Assembly: GCA_038501625.1 (NCBI GenBank)
Contig: JAZAYU010000037.1
Location: 2,852,001 to 2,916,000, forward strand
Direction: 5' to 3'
Source of the DNA: Corbicula japonica
Lineage: Eukaryota; Mollusca; Bivalvia; Venerida; Cyrenidae
Length of the DNA: 64,000 bases
Position numbers and translations under genes: made by a program. The notes beneath the pieces are model-generated. The model saw only the letters and a program-made list of their open reading frames with translations. It did no database searches and was not told the origin of the DNA. Shown here in pieces: positions 1 through 13,500 of this stretch; positions within the stretch are counted from its first letter, which is position 1, and each line of letters begins with the position of its first letter.

Positions 1-1104
1 CTCCTACCTTGATTACTAGCATATGTCAACGATTTCAAAAGGAATGTAGAGGATATAATGGCTATTTCATCTAACGAAATGACAATGACGTATATTATTT
101 TGTTCAAGTTATAAGAATGTAACGTGTTACTCAGATCCTATGCTGAGAAATTAAAACGATATTATCGGTGTCGTTAGAACATTGGCTAAGGATAGAAACC
201 TAAACCACAAGTTCTTTTAAGAACATGATGTAGACTTTTAGTCAAGCTCACCATTGTAAGATATTCCAAATATTTGAATGTTTGCGTTATAGTGTTCCAC
301 GTATATTTCGACAAGTTCGCTGCCAGAGGATATGTCAGGGGTTTGCAAATATGACCATTTAACCACACTCCACCTCATTAGCCGTATGGTAATGATGGTT
401 TTGTTTACTTTTTTACAACGGGAAATCCAACATGTGAGACGGCTAACGTAGGCATTGGCTATGATGAGGACATAAAACAATCTGCTTAGCACGAGAATGC
501 TCATGTCACAGGATGGTGGTTAGGCCTACATCAGGTCCTTTCTGACCTCACATTACCGTGGTAAAAGCGAGGACATGTTGACATACAGCACTCAGAGGGA
601 GACTGCTTGCCTTGCAAGGCAGTTGTTACACAGAGCTGTTCGTAACAGAGTAGAGCCATATTCAAACATCTCACTTAAGGCATGCATTTAGACTTTATTT
701 ATTTATACAAGTTGGTCCGATGAATAATGTGGTCAATATCATTTTATAGCAAGTTGCTGTTTTCATCTCTGGTGCCAATACACCGTAGCAAATCAAAACT
801 GTTTCAAAACCTATCTCAGAAAGCAGTGAACAATCAGAGTCTTAAGTTTAGCAGACTTACAAAAATATGTTTGTTTTGAGCTGTTTGGAAGCTATAACCA
901 TTTCGAAATTGTCCATATTATGAGAAATATTCATAGCAAGTTTTGTGATAATCAGATAAAATTATATGTTGTCTGTCTTAAAGAGCTTTCATGTACCCAT
1001 TTGGTACTAGTTTGTGTGGACTCCCAAGGCTCGCAAGAGAAAATTATTTAGGCACGTATATGAAAACACGCTGGTATGAGTATGGAAGTTATGTGAGCAC
1101 GTAG

Positions 1105-1174
1105 CTTTTCGCTAATTGTGACAATGATTGGTTCAATCTATGTCCTGTTGTTCATTGTCACAATTAGCAAAAAG
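1105..1174. repeat. Inverted repeat hairpin
   Basis: CTTTTCGCTAATTGTGACAA TGA at the left pairs with TCATTGTCACAATTAGCAAAAAG at the right across a 24-base loop. Confidence 0.75.
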
Positions 1175-1531
1175 TGTTATTTTTTATTTTTGGGGTACTG
1201 TCTTTATTGAGCAATAACTTTTTTATTATGCAATAAATTTTCATAATTTTGGTGTCTTAATGACCGCAATTCATTCGGTTTTATGAAAAGTTGAAAAATA
1301 TTAATAAGAAATATATATTTTCCTTGTTTAAATGCAATTACCCCGACCGTGGGTTTTCATTGTCCTCGAGTATAAATTCAATTGGACTCATATGGGCAAA
1401 CGTTGGTATGAGTAGAGAACTGTGTGGAGTCATTTATGGGCATACGCGGATATGAAAAGAAAACTTTGCCTGGGCTCATATATTGGCAGGATGATTATCC
1501 ACTGGCTCCACCGCCACCACCACCACCACCA

Positions 1532-2060
1532 AGTGACTGGGCTCATAACTGTTTCCTAGATACTATGGATGCACTTATATTCGTGAACCTTTAATTTCGT
1601 GGTTTTGCCATAGAAACATTGATGTGGGTATTTAAATTCGTGGATATTAATTTTGTTAACAACGTTTAATTCCAATTCGTTATTTCGTGGTCGTTTTAAA
1701 TTCGTGGATCAATCTGCCCCAAAAATCCACGAAAATTACCCCATAAAATTATATATGGTTTCAAAGTAAATTTACATCATCTGGGTGAACAGTTAGTGAC
1801 TGGACTCATAACTCTGTTTCCTACAGACTCTCGATGTAATTATAATCGTGAGCATATAATAAAGTGGTTTTGCGATAAAACAATTTTTGTGGGAACTTAA
1901 ATTCGTGGATATTAAATTTTTAAACTACGTTCAATTTTAATTCCTTACCTCATGGTGGTTTTAAATTCGTGCATCTATCTGCTCACAAATATTAATACAC
2001 CATAAAATTATTTATGATTTCATAGTAAATTTAGATCATCTTGGTGAACAGTAAATGTGA
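1532..2060 (+). repeat. Tandem duplication with about 263 bp offset
   Basis: AGTGACTGGGCTCATAAC at 1532 and AGTGACTGGACTCATAAC near 1795 both lead into ATTCGTGGATATTAA and TTAAATTCGTG words, ending in CATCTTGGTGAACAGT. Confidence 0.75.
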
Positions 2061-2545
2061 CAATATTTTGTTACTTATTGTGATAACGGCTCCCAGGTGT
2101 GACAAGAGTTGTTACTGTGACAGGGGTTGAAACTGAGTTGACAGGAGTGTCTGCTAAATTGACAGGAGTGGTCACTGAATGTGAAGCTAGTAATCAATGA
2201 GCGGACGAAAGTGAGTGTGATAGTTGTCACAGTGTGATAGGTGTGGTCACTGTGATGTAAGTGACAGGAGCAGACATTGAGTTTGACAGGAGTTGTAACA
2301 AGGTGTGACATCAGTTGTTAATGAGTGTAACATGATCACTAAGCCAGACAGGAATTGACAATCAGAGGAAACACAAAGAGTGAATACTAGGAACTAGAAA
2401 CTTGTCACTAGAAATGTGACAGTTGCTGTCACAGTGTGACAGGAGTTGTCGTTATGAGTGTAATCGGAGTGGACACAGAGTGTAGTAAGGTCACCAGAAA
2501 TGTTGTCACTACGAGTGTGACTGGAACGGTCACAAGGTGATGGAA
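2048..2545 (+). repeat. Degenerate short-period repeat of GTGACAGGAGT words
   Basis: Variants of GTGACAGGAGTTGT and GTGTGA are repeated irregularly for about 500 bases. No frame looks coding. Confidence 0.7.
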
Positions 2546-4557
2546 GTTTTCAGTTTCTAAAGACAAAGCAACAAAAGGTGTTGTTAACAAGTTTTTATTT
2601 CAGTATCATGTTAGATCTCTTTGTACCAAATGTGTAAAGATTCTGATACACAAAACCAGCATGTATTTCTAAAGAAAATACAAAATAAATGACTCCTGAA
2701 ATACCAGTAAATATATACATTAATAAAACTTAGATGAAAATATTGACAGTAATAACTACAAGAAATGAACACAAATCTTGAAAACATTGTTATGTTCCCT
2801 ATAAATCTGTTTAGTTTAGGTTTTACTTGATTAAACTGAAAATCTGAAAAAAAAGATCTTAGACCTATAATTCATTTGACAACAATGTGATAAAATTTTT
2901 AATTTACAACATAATAACCATAGATATACATGTACATGTATGCTTAAGTTTTTCCTACAACAAAACTACAGTAAAACCCCTTACAAAACCCACTCCCAAA
3001 TTAAGACAAGCCAATAAGACTGCTAATTCTAAGTCCCTAATGTAAATTTTTAACTACAATCTACCCCAAAATTAAGACCACCTCACTATAATGACCACTA
3101 GTCCAGTCCCTGAGGTGTTCTTATTGGTGATGTTTCCTTGTACTTTTTATCGAAAAACTCATCCTCAGTTCTATATACTGTTATGTTTACTAAAAATACA
3201 CCATACTATACTTGGCAAAATAAGTTCTGCACACTTGGGCAGTTTATAAATTATCTTTTTAATTTCACCAAACACAACAAAATGAAACATATCAAATAAA
3301 ACAGCAATTTAAAATTAAGAATGTAAAAAAGTCGGAAATAAAATTCTATCACTATTTTATAAGCAATCCATTGTTAAAGTTGCAAAAATCACTAAACTAA
3401 TAGTGAATAAATCCACCATGATAAATCCTGCATTCTTCCAAGTGCAGTCTCATGGAAATCACCAGCCGACGAATTTGTAATTGAGGAATTAGGTTCCATT
3501 CCTGAACAAGAATACCAGAAAGATCAACTAGCTGACCAACTGCATGTGCTCTATCGTCTTAAGAAAGACATCTAAGTGGCCGGTGTGGTTCGACATTTGC
3601 CATTACGGTCAAATTAACAATGAAAACCTTCCTTGGTGAAAGTAAGAAATAAATTTATTTGAATTCCAAAAATGCAGTTGTGTTTTGCTCAAATAAGATA
3701 GTGTGTTGATAACATTTATTTGTTGTTTTTATACACTTAATTAATAACACTTAATTAATAGGATGCTAAGACTCAATAATACAGAATGGAAATTGTTCAA
3801 ATCATTGCTAAACTGTTTTGAAAAATCTTTGCCCTTTAAGTCAATGATTTGGACAATATGATAATTGAATTCATAAAAACTTAAGGTTAAGTGTTATTCT
3901 GGAAATGCCTTAGTATCAACATTTGATTACTTCATGTTGCCATCATCTCACTGCATGTTTATAATTGCTATAAAACGGACGATTGCATAGATTTCACACC
4001 TCTACATTAATACAGCAATTTTTGCAATTTTTCACTGCTGACTCCTATCATACTCAAACTGATATTTCTTGGTTATTTACCAAAAATTTTTTATTCCGTT
4101 TTCGTCTTTAACTCTGCAACTAATTAATCTTGAGACAAATGTAAGTATTTATACCAATTATTTGTTACATTATAAAATTTTCGCAAAAGAACACTTGTGT
4201 GCATAACTTTTTTTGTTGGGTATATATGACAATTTCCACAACGATTTGTAAAAATATTAGAACTAACATGATTGCAAATCCAATAGCATATTGCACTACA
4301 TGATATCAGTTACAAATTACAATAACAATAATCAAAAAATATATGATATGCATTGCTTACTAGAACAGACTAGTAAGCTTTTAACAATAAGTCTCTTTTA
4401 CTAAATATATGAAGATCTACATAATACTTCTACTTGTAAATGAGCAAAGTTTGGACATCTCTTATCTAGAAAGGTTTTGTAATTCCAAGCTCGTTTTAGC
4501 ATATATTACAAGTTTTGGGCAATTTATCAAATCCAAATGAATCACATGCTTACATCA

Positions 4558-4790
4558 ATCCTTTCCTCCCTTTATGCCTATATGGCATGGGCTAACATTG
4601 TTGATCCAGATCAGCCAGCACATCTGCGCCATATGATCAGGAGCTACACTGTTTGCTTTTAGATTTAATAGGTTATATCTGACCAAAAAGCAAACAGTGC
4701 AGATACTGATCAGACAGCATAGATGTGCCATCTGATCTGGATCTACACTGTTCACCCACGCATTTAAAGGCGTATTTATGGAAGAAAGAT
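4558..4790. mobile_element. piggyBac-like MITE, degraded
   Basis: CCTTTCCTCC at the left, TATGGAAGAAAG at the right, and paired GATCCAGATCAGCC / GATCTGGATCTAC words inside. Confidence 0.65.
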
Positions 4791-5724
4791 TTATCTGAAA
4801 GCAAATATACACTTTTCAGATGCGGTATTTACAGAAGATATCTCACATCATTTCATTTAAGGGATATTTCCAAATGTGCACCGCGGAAATTGGGAACCCC
4901 ACTGAAGTAAACATAGAGTGAAAATGACTAAACACAAACACTTGTTTAGAAATTGTATAAACAAGTATGATAAGATATATGTAACAAGAAAACTTATGAA
5001 AAGTGTATAACAACATGAAGTGTAACAGGACATTACAAATGCCCCAAAAGGTAAATGTGTCATCGAAACAATTTTGAAACAAAATAGAACAAAAACTGTC
5101 ATGTAATAAAGACCTAAAAATTTGTCAAGAAATGGTTTATACTTGTACACACAAGTACCTGTTACTGACCATTAAACAGTGCATGTACTGGCTGCCCAAA
5201 GAATATGTCTATTCTGGTGATGTGAACTCATTATTTGTTTGGCAATAAATAATAGTCAGTATGACTTTATCATCATTGGATATACAACTCACATTAAATA
5301 TAAACAAACTGAAACTATAGTGGTCTTTGTATAAAAGGTCAAAGTAACTGTATGTTCTGTTCATTTTATGACCCATAATAAATATTAGAAATGCCCCATC
5401 AACAAACATTTTATAAAGTGTTTTTCTCTACTTTTTTTAATTTTCAAATTATTATAGAACAAATTTTTTATCACAAAATCATATTGTATATAATATGAAA
5501 GAAATTACACTTATGTGTATTTTCCTACAATAAAATTGCATTTTTTCATACATAAAATACATGGAGTGTCTTGAATAAAAAAAAACATTCCAAATTATGT
5601 GAAAAATATACAACTTTTCTAACTGATTTGTCAACTGATCAGAGTTATCAATTTGAAAGAAAATGTTTAAGGGCTGTCTTCAGTTGTCATTTCACTGTCA
5701 ATAGTAAAAAATTGTTGAAGATTT

Positions 5725-5950
5725 CGTACCAGCTGAATTGGTAGAGCGTTATCATGGTAAGCTGCATGCCCGAGGTTCCAATCCTGGTTGAGGCTTCTCT
5801 TTCCCAGACCCAAATCTGCCACATTGGCGTCATGGACAGGATGATTATCCTTGGAGCTCCCTCGTACAAAGCATGTAGCTGGGGTATTCGACCCGAACCT
5901 AAGCAAAACCTTGAAGACATTTCCAAGTTTCTTGGAATATCAAAATCTCT
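5725..5950 (+). repeat. tRNA-derived SINE-like sequence
   Basis: AGCTGAATTGGTAGAGCGTT (A-box like) and GAGGTTCCAATCCTGG (B-box like) are spaced as in a tRNA, followed by a tRNA-unrelated body that reaches about 5945. The tRNA part is too diverged to fold as a functional tRNA. Confidence 0.5.
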
Positions 5951-6275
5951 GTAACAGCAAAATGCAGTTCAAACAAATACTGGTTAAAAAAATATATTTA
6001 ATGTAATGCAAGAAATGTTGTGTACAAATATAATTCCACAAAAATGACATGCATACAATGTATGTTTTAATACAACCCTTTCAAAGTTTTGGTATATTAT
6101 GCTGTTAAAGAGAAAATGATGATGTAATTAGTGTTAGATTGTTTAATACCGTATATATGATAATGAAACAAAATATCTAAACACCAAAATCATTGTTTAA
6201 TGTTTTTGTCTATCTGAAAGTATTATTTGTATTGCAAAACCCTAAAATAACACATGTGAGATAATTCACATGTAA

Positions 6276-6449
6276 CCCTTTACTCCATATATATGCATTT
6301 TTTCGCATGCGCGACCAGTGTAGATCCAGATCAGCAAGCACAATCAAAAGGTGAACAACACAGATCCTGAACAGATGGCACAATTTGTTGGCTGATCAAA
6401 ATCTACAGTGTTGGCCAATGCCATAAAGGTATATACATGGAGGAAAGGG
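6276..6449. mobile_element. piggyBac-like MITE, flanks mutated
   Basis: CCCTTTACTCCATATAT at the left and ATGGAGGAAAGGG at the right. The left flank is GTAA and the right ATAA, so the target site has decayed. Confidence 0.75.
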
Positions 6450-7062
6450 ATAATATACAACAGCTACTCTGATAGCAGTATGCTTATCTCAAATATAGCT
6501 TGAAGACTAGATAAGTGATCAAAGGAACACTTCGGTCACCCTCGGGTACTTTGACAAAATAAGAAAAACAGTTAACAAGAGTAAATAGTGAAGACAGCAT
6601 TCTTGAGTACCGGTACGTACAAACATAACTATTCAAACAGTGACCTTTATCTACTAGAGATTTTAGCTAAACCACAATCATGTTGACATATTTTGAAAGT
6701 TTAATGAAGAAATATTAAAATATGACAAAGTTACAGACTACATTTTTATGACAAAAGTACAACACAACACAGACAACTCTGTCAAACGTGACCCTGACCA
6801 ACAGAATACTGATGCATCAAAACTCTTTTGTCATAAGTAATATAATCTGAGAGTTTTATGAAGTTTATATTGTGTAAAGTATTTTAACAAAACGTAAGTC
6901 AAATATCACTCCAACAACTAGAGCATGACTTTTCTTATGCTGACTATAAAATCAACTAGCGAATCCTCACTTTGTTAATCCACTTTCCTTAGCCATATGA
7001 CTTAGAAAACTAGTTTGTTGTAACAGCTAAACACCAAGTTGGAGCATACTGTAATGTTTTAA

Positions 7063-7262
7063 CCCATTCCTCTGGCAAAGGAAAACAGTGCAGAGCCAGA
7101 TCAGCTGACACACCCTAATCAGGATTGCATTATTCACTGTTTGATTTATTAGGTTAGTTTTTACCAAAAAGTGAACAGTGCAGATCATGACCCAACAGCA
7201 CAGAAGTGCCAGCTGATCTGGATCTACAATGGTCTCACATGCAATAAAATGCGTATATATGT
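7063..7262. mobile_element. piggyBac-like MITE downstream of the unknown gene
   Basis: TTAA precedes CCCATTCCTCTG at the left; the interior has AGATCAGCTGACAC and GATCTGGATCTAC; the right end is degraded. It starts (in minus sense) 32 bases after the stop of the unknown minus-strand gene. Confidence 0.65.
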
Positions 7263-7293
7263 TAATGCTGCATTAGAAATACTGTAGGTCAGC

Positions 7294-10200
7294 TCAGAAA
7301 TCTAAAGACTGACTGTAGATAACACTTTCCTCTTCACTGTTGTCTGATATAAGAGGCTCCGTAACTTCCTTTTCCTTCTTCATCTTTCTTTTCCTTCTAA
7401 ACTTTCTCCTCAGTCGACGCTCCCAATGCAACAACTTCTTAGGTAAATATGGACGCTTCATTTTAAGAATTTCTACAACACATAAATCATTTACAGAGAT
7501 AAATTATCAGGACTGACTGTGGGGTTTAGAGAATTCTTCAACATGAAAATTGCAATTACTCAGTGAATCATAAGTTGTACCCTTAATCAAAAATTTACTC
7601 TTCAATAATCCAAACCAGGTCAAAACTTTAGCTGCTGATATCTGATATCTTTCCTGTTGATAAAGAATAAGAAATATCACTTTGATTACAAGCTAAATGT
7701 AAATAAAGACTATTCTTCTTTATTATTTGTACACTGTATTTAATTCATAAGCAAACGCAGAATCAAAATAAGGCAGCTATATTGGACATAGCAGAACAAC
7801 TTTCCCGTGGCCACTACTATCCTTCTGAGAATACCATACCTGTTTATATGGGCAAACATTGCTTAAAAATGATATAATTTGTGAAATTTAAGAATATCTA
7901 AACAATATGAATAAGAATACATGTAGGTGCAGAAGTATCGATTTTGTTGTCTCAAATTATAGGCACTCCCGATCCCACTTTGAAACCTTATCTCTGTGGG
8001 CATTAAATAGCATTTATGTAGGTCTACATGAAAAGCCCTAGTCGTACCATGAATGCTGACAAAGTGCTCGTCATCTTTGTAATCCGCAGTGTATTCTGAC
8101 TGTCTCTTGATAGGCTTCATCCCGCACAGCTTGATCGCCACCAGCAGAACTACCATCAAGAAAGACACACTCAACATTGCTCGAAGAGGGTCTTTTGAAC
8201 TGCATGATAAAGCAACACAAGTTTATCCACCCTTTCCTCCATATATATATATATATATATTTCTGACCAAAAAAGGAACAGACTGAGTACAGATCCTGAT
8301 CAGATGTCAAACATGTGCTGGCTGATCTGGATCAACACTGTTCTCCCACACCATAAAATCAATAATAGCAAAATATGTTGAAATATCATACCTTATTACT
8401 GCAATCAAATTTATAAACATAACTAAATTTTAACAAGTTACCAAAAATAGAAAAATTAACACTAGATATATACCGTAATCACCCTAAGTATTGGGACAGT
8501 TAAAAATAATTAAAATTGTTTGTGTCCCAATATTAAGGGTCACACCAGTTATGTCTAAAAACAATATAGGACGTCAACGTGTAGTGATCAACCGTTACAT
8601 AAATATGATTATACAAAATCAAAAAATTTTTTAACATTTTTGTAATGATTTTCTGTCTACAGTTTGGAGGTAAAAATGATTTATTTTTGTGTTAAAACTT
8701 GCATGTTTTTGATGACATACGCTTGCCGACTTGAAACAGGTGGCTTAATTAGGACGTTTTAACACATTTGTCAGTCATTGGACAAACTGTTTTGATAAGA
8801 ATTAACTTCAATACTCAGGACTGACACTGACACTCTTCTCAGCTGTTATTTGCACTTGTATAATCAGTTTAGCGAGTAATTGATAATAAACAGATCGAAA
8901 AACAAAAGTTAAATTCTTTGGATACGGGGATATAATTAATTAACAAGAAAACGATAGCCGTTTTATTTTACAGAGGAGTGTAAGTTAAATAAAAAAAGAT
9001 ATATCAGTACTTTATATATATATTTTTCTTCTTGAATCCCTATTATCAATATCTCTGAACGTTTAAATTTTTGTTTCCAATTCACGGCATAGTAAGGTTA
9101 ACTATGCAATAACATGGTAAACGTTTGCAAAAATACCGTTTCTGAAAGTGTCCCAAAATTTAGGGACACCAAAAATAATTATTTTCGTGAAAAATAAGGG
9201 TGTCCCAATATTTAGGGTGTCCCAATACTTAGGGTGATTACAGTACTTAAGACCAATGCAAAGTTCAAATCTCACTAATTTACAGTGTCAAAATCTTGTT
9301 TTTCTATTCTTATAACCTCACCTTCATATTTAAGTGTGATGTTAGATGGAAAAATAACTCACAAGTTTCGTTCCATCAGTGTCATAAACTCTTTGTACTT
9401 CTTTAATGCCATTTTCTCCAGTGTAGCATTGGAAGAGTTTATCACAGAATGTAACTCTGGTTGAACGCTTACTCTTCTAGGATGAAGATCTACACCTCCT
9501 GTTGTAGTTTCTGGTGAAGAGTTCGAGGATTGCATGTTGTTGCTACCTGCATCAATTATAAAACCTCTTTCTGAACTTTGTTTTGTGTGCTTGAGCTTTG
9601 TAACAGATCTCTTTACTTTCATACCTACTATCGAGAGTAAAGTACTATATTCAGTACCCTCTTGTTGAATGTGTTGTGATTGTTCTACATTTCTGTCATT
9701 TTCTTGCTTGTTTTTTCTTTTATGTGACAGTGACAGAATTTTTCGTTGTGTAAAAGTACCTGGTGAACCTTTTCTCTTCACTTTAAAATACTGCAATAAA
9801 GCTGCTTGACAGCCGATATAGTCCATAAATACTTCATGGTATTTTAACTTTTTTAATTCATAGCAAAATTTCTTCAATTTATGTCTTTTTATTCGATATT
9901 CAAAACATTGTTTATGTATAGGATAAGCACATCCTGATATATCAACATACTCTGACAGAACAGATAATATACAGTAAGCATGTGACAAATCTGATGGACA
10001 CCGACTGTCAAGAAAACCTGATATCAAATCATTAACATCCGTAGAACTGATATTTTGAGGTTTTTCATTTTGAGGAGTCCAGTCTCTCATAGTTTCTTCC
10101 TTGTTCTTTTCCTGAGGTCCCATAGGAATGATTGAAACATGGTTCTCTGCATAACTTAATAACTGAAAACATAAAATACAGTAATCTAAGGTTGATGCTC

Positions 10201-10549
10201 TGTTCCAAGCTATGTCATAATGGCCATAATTGCTCACAACCTAGAAAATATGTTGCCATAACACATAAAGTGTTTAGTTTAGCTGATTTCACATTTGATC
10301 TTAGAACCAGATTAGCATGTACATCTGCAAAGTCTGACTAACATCTTTACTTTTGCTATTTAGTCAATAATTTTGTTCAAAACACCTCGATAGAGCAACA
10401 AAGAAAGGACCAGTATTAAACCAGTGGGTACAGGGTTTACTCAGCGCTGAACTGTCAAATGCTTATTTATAAATTTATCATACAAATATTGTGAATATTC
10501 AATGTTTACTTTATACCAAAATAAAATAAAACTGATTTAAAAACTATAA

Positions 10550-10589
<40 letters not shown>

Positions 10590-13500
10590 TCCTATGATAA
10601 CAAATCTTTATTTTAAGAGTAAATCTAATTAAGTGTTCATGAAGTTGAACAAATGTAAACGTAATTATTTTCCATTAGGGTATCTATAACAAGAAACAAT
10701 AGAAAGGAAAACACAATTACGCACACAGACAAATTACAAACATGTTTGCTCATGCACACAGGACACTTTAGGATCTGTTGTGAATTAATGAATTTCGCCA
10801 CCTAAATAATGCTATAAAATAAGGAAGTGTCTTCTCGACCGGGTCGGGTTGATGAGAACTAGAGAAGAATATATGGCTACTATTTTCTCCTCAACCGGCT
10901 CAGTTTGAGGAGACTATACGAGTACTATTTTCTCCTTGACAGGTTCCAGAGCTGATGCTTATATATGTAATATATTCACCTGCCCAATGCCATAAAATAA
11001 AATGAAATATTAAAATAATTTGATCAAACCATGACTTTTGTTTGAATACAATTTTTTTCATCAAATCAACAATAATATGTTCTGAATATTTTTCTCTGTG
11101 GTCAAAGTCTCAACAGTTTTCCAATCTGTGTTGAAATGTCCGACAAAATGCCTTAAGGGCTTGCCACACTCCTCCCGATCCTATTCGTCGATAAAAAGAA
11201 AATTATCAAAATCTCAATAATTGCAAAATGCCGTTTAATGAAACTTTGCACAAATGAATGTTACTAATTTGTCTTTATTTTGCATACAGTAAGACAAGTT
11301 AGAAAAGTAAAGAAACAAAGCTAGAGCTAAAAATTCCTTATAATTCTATTTACATAAATTCACAAAAACTAAGCAAACCAAACATAATTTTAAATTCCCA
11401 CGTGAGCGCAATGCAGGCTGTCAAGTGATCTTTCTTCAAAAAGTAGTAGAAAAATAGGAACCGTTTTGACAAAAAAGTAGGAGAAAAGTAGGAAAAAGTA
11501 GGAACTTTTTCCTCAGAAGTAGGAATACATAACAGTTTTTCCAGAGTCGGGACTTCACTCTTTCTGTTACACATTATATGCATTATGGTCATCCAGCTGA
11601 GGTCCCAACACATAAGTAAGACTGCCACTGGTAACTTAGAGAGACGTCTATGTGGAGTCAGTATGGGTCAATAGGGCCTCATCTTGGTGAATATAAACAG
11701 CACTTCAGCAATACCATGGGTTGAGTCTGTCTGCTATTATGAGAGGTGTTTGAAAAGTAATGCAAATGCAGTTTTATTGCAGAAAAATATCGATTTTCAA
11801 GTGTTTCAAGTTATACCTGGATCTGACCTCTTAACAGGCCTGAAAAAACTAGACTGTATCCCGGATACAAAGAAGCCCCAAATGCTACAACAACATTTGT
11901 AAAATAAAAAGCCATAACAGTGGTTAAACTGGTAGCAGGAAAAAACATTTTCTTCAAGATCAGCTTCACATCCTGCTTGATCAATCTTTGCAAGTTTGAA
12001 AGAATTCAGCCTGGAGGTTAATGAGGAGTTGATGCCACAAGATTTTGAGACAAGTGGAACTCTCTATGACACCCATCTAGGGAGCATTACAAGCGCAACT
12101 CTATATGCCTCAAACTTCGTGGTGGCATAAAAAGGGTTTTATAAGGGCTCCAGTCAATGAAAAAAATAACCGTTTACTGTAAAATATTTCAAAATAACAA
12201 ATAATTAAAGGATACATTTCTTGGAATTCTCATTGAAAAAGCGTAACATATCTCAGTATATAAGTGAAGGGGAAGGGGCCCAAGCCCTATAATTTTGGGG
12301 AAAAAAGTTAATTTACATATGGAAACCTTCTCTAAAACCACATATCTGAAATAGGCATGTTTTATATCTCATCTTTGCTCAAAATGCTTATCTTCACCAG
12401 ACCTTGCCCACTGTTGTCATAGTGTAAGCATCATATCACCTGACCTAATTTTTTTAAAATTATTTAACAACCTAGCATTTGTTACAACCACCACATTTAG
12501 ACATTCATAGAGCAAGCAGTACTCAATTGCAAGAAATGAATGGGCATTTTGACAAATGCTGAGTTACATTATCAATGCTGAATACATGAACACCCATGGT
12601 CTGGAAAACACTACTGCAAATATCTACATGTATGTGGTCTGAAAAAATCAAAAAGAAGGGAGGGGGAAAATTCAGTAGTACAACCATTACAGTGGCAAGG
12701 TTTTGAGATTTTGAGTAAAATCTACAGGCTTTTTGGCCTTTTAATAGGTTTTTCAGAAGATGGTGTTTTTTCAATGTCAAGAGATGTGGCCCATGCTCCA
12801 TATTTTGGGGGAAAATAACATTATTTATTCTTTAAGGGGGATAAAATACCTCATTTAAAGTTCTTTTTTGTTGAAAACTGCAAGATTTTTAAGAAATTTT
12901 CTGAAGGAAAGGCGTCTGTAGACTGTCTCTATTAAAGAAGAAAAAAAAAGCCCTGAGAAGATTTAAAAGGTTTTAGGTTTGCTCTGAAATTACAGGTCTT
13001 TAAAGGTTTTAAAGGCTATGTTAGGAGGCTTGCTAGATAGATCAAACATTCCTCTAAATACCCTAAAAATTTTGGCCATTTTCGATTACATGGGAATGAT
13101 GGTCAGACCTTTTCTAGGGTGTATTAAAAGATATGACTGTTTCTGAGGTGTATAGTGGTGAATTTCTGTTTGAAAAAATAATTTATTAAAATTTAACTGT
13201 TAAATTATCAGTTTTAAAAACTTGCATTTAAGTTTCTATACACTCACTTGGCATTAATGAAATTAACTGTTATCTATTTTTTCCCACAAGTGTTGTAATG
13301 AATCCCTTTATTTCTATTTTTGACTTAGACAAATGACATTGTCAGGCCTGTTAGACCAAAGTTATGTTGACATAAGGAACTCATAGACCTTTTTACACTT
13401 ATTAATATGAACACAGGAATTTCCAAACACTAAAAATATTTTTTTTTAAACTCCTTTAAAAATATATAGATTTTTTCTTTTGCCCAACTGACAAAAAGTA

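Larger units (their letters stand above)
1..7062. other. Gene-free, repeat-rich left flank
   Basis: Beyond the listed repeats I see no supported gene. Open frames are short and lack splice or family signals. TACAGTAAAACCCC near 2969 and a related piece near 62525-62570 (AAGGAGTTTTACTGTA) may be remnants of another DNA transposon. Confidence 0.5.

Noticed and set aside
238..504. 88-residue minus-strand open frame near the left edge
   Set aside because: No domain, signal or splice context; its length is within chance for this composition.
7863..8177. 104-residue open frame taken as a separate small gene
   Set aside because: Its first part is the third exon of the unknown gene (8199-8048); the remainder runs into intron after a GTACGA donor.
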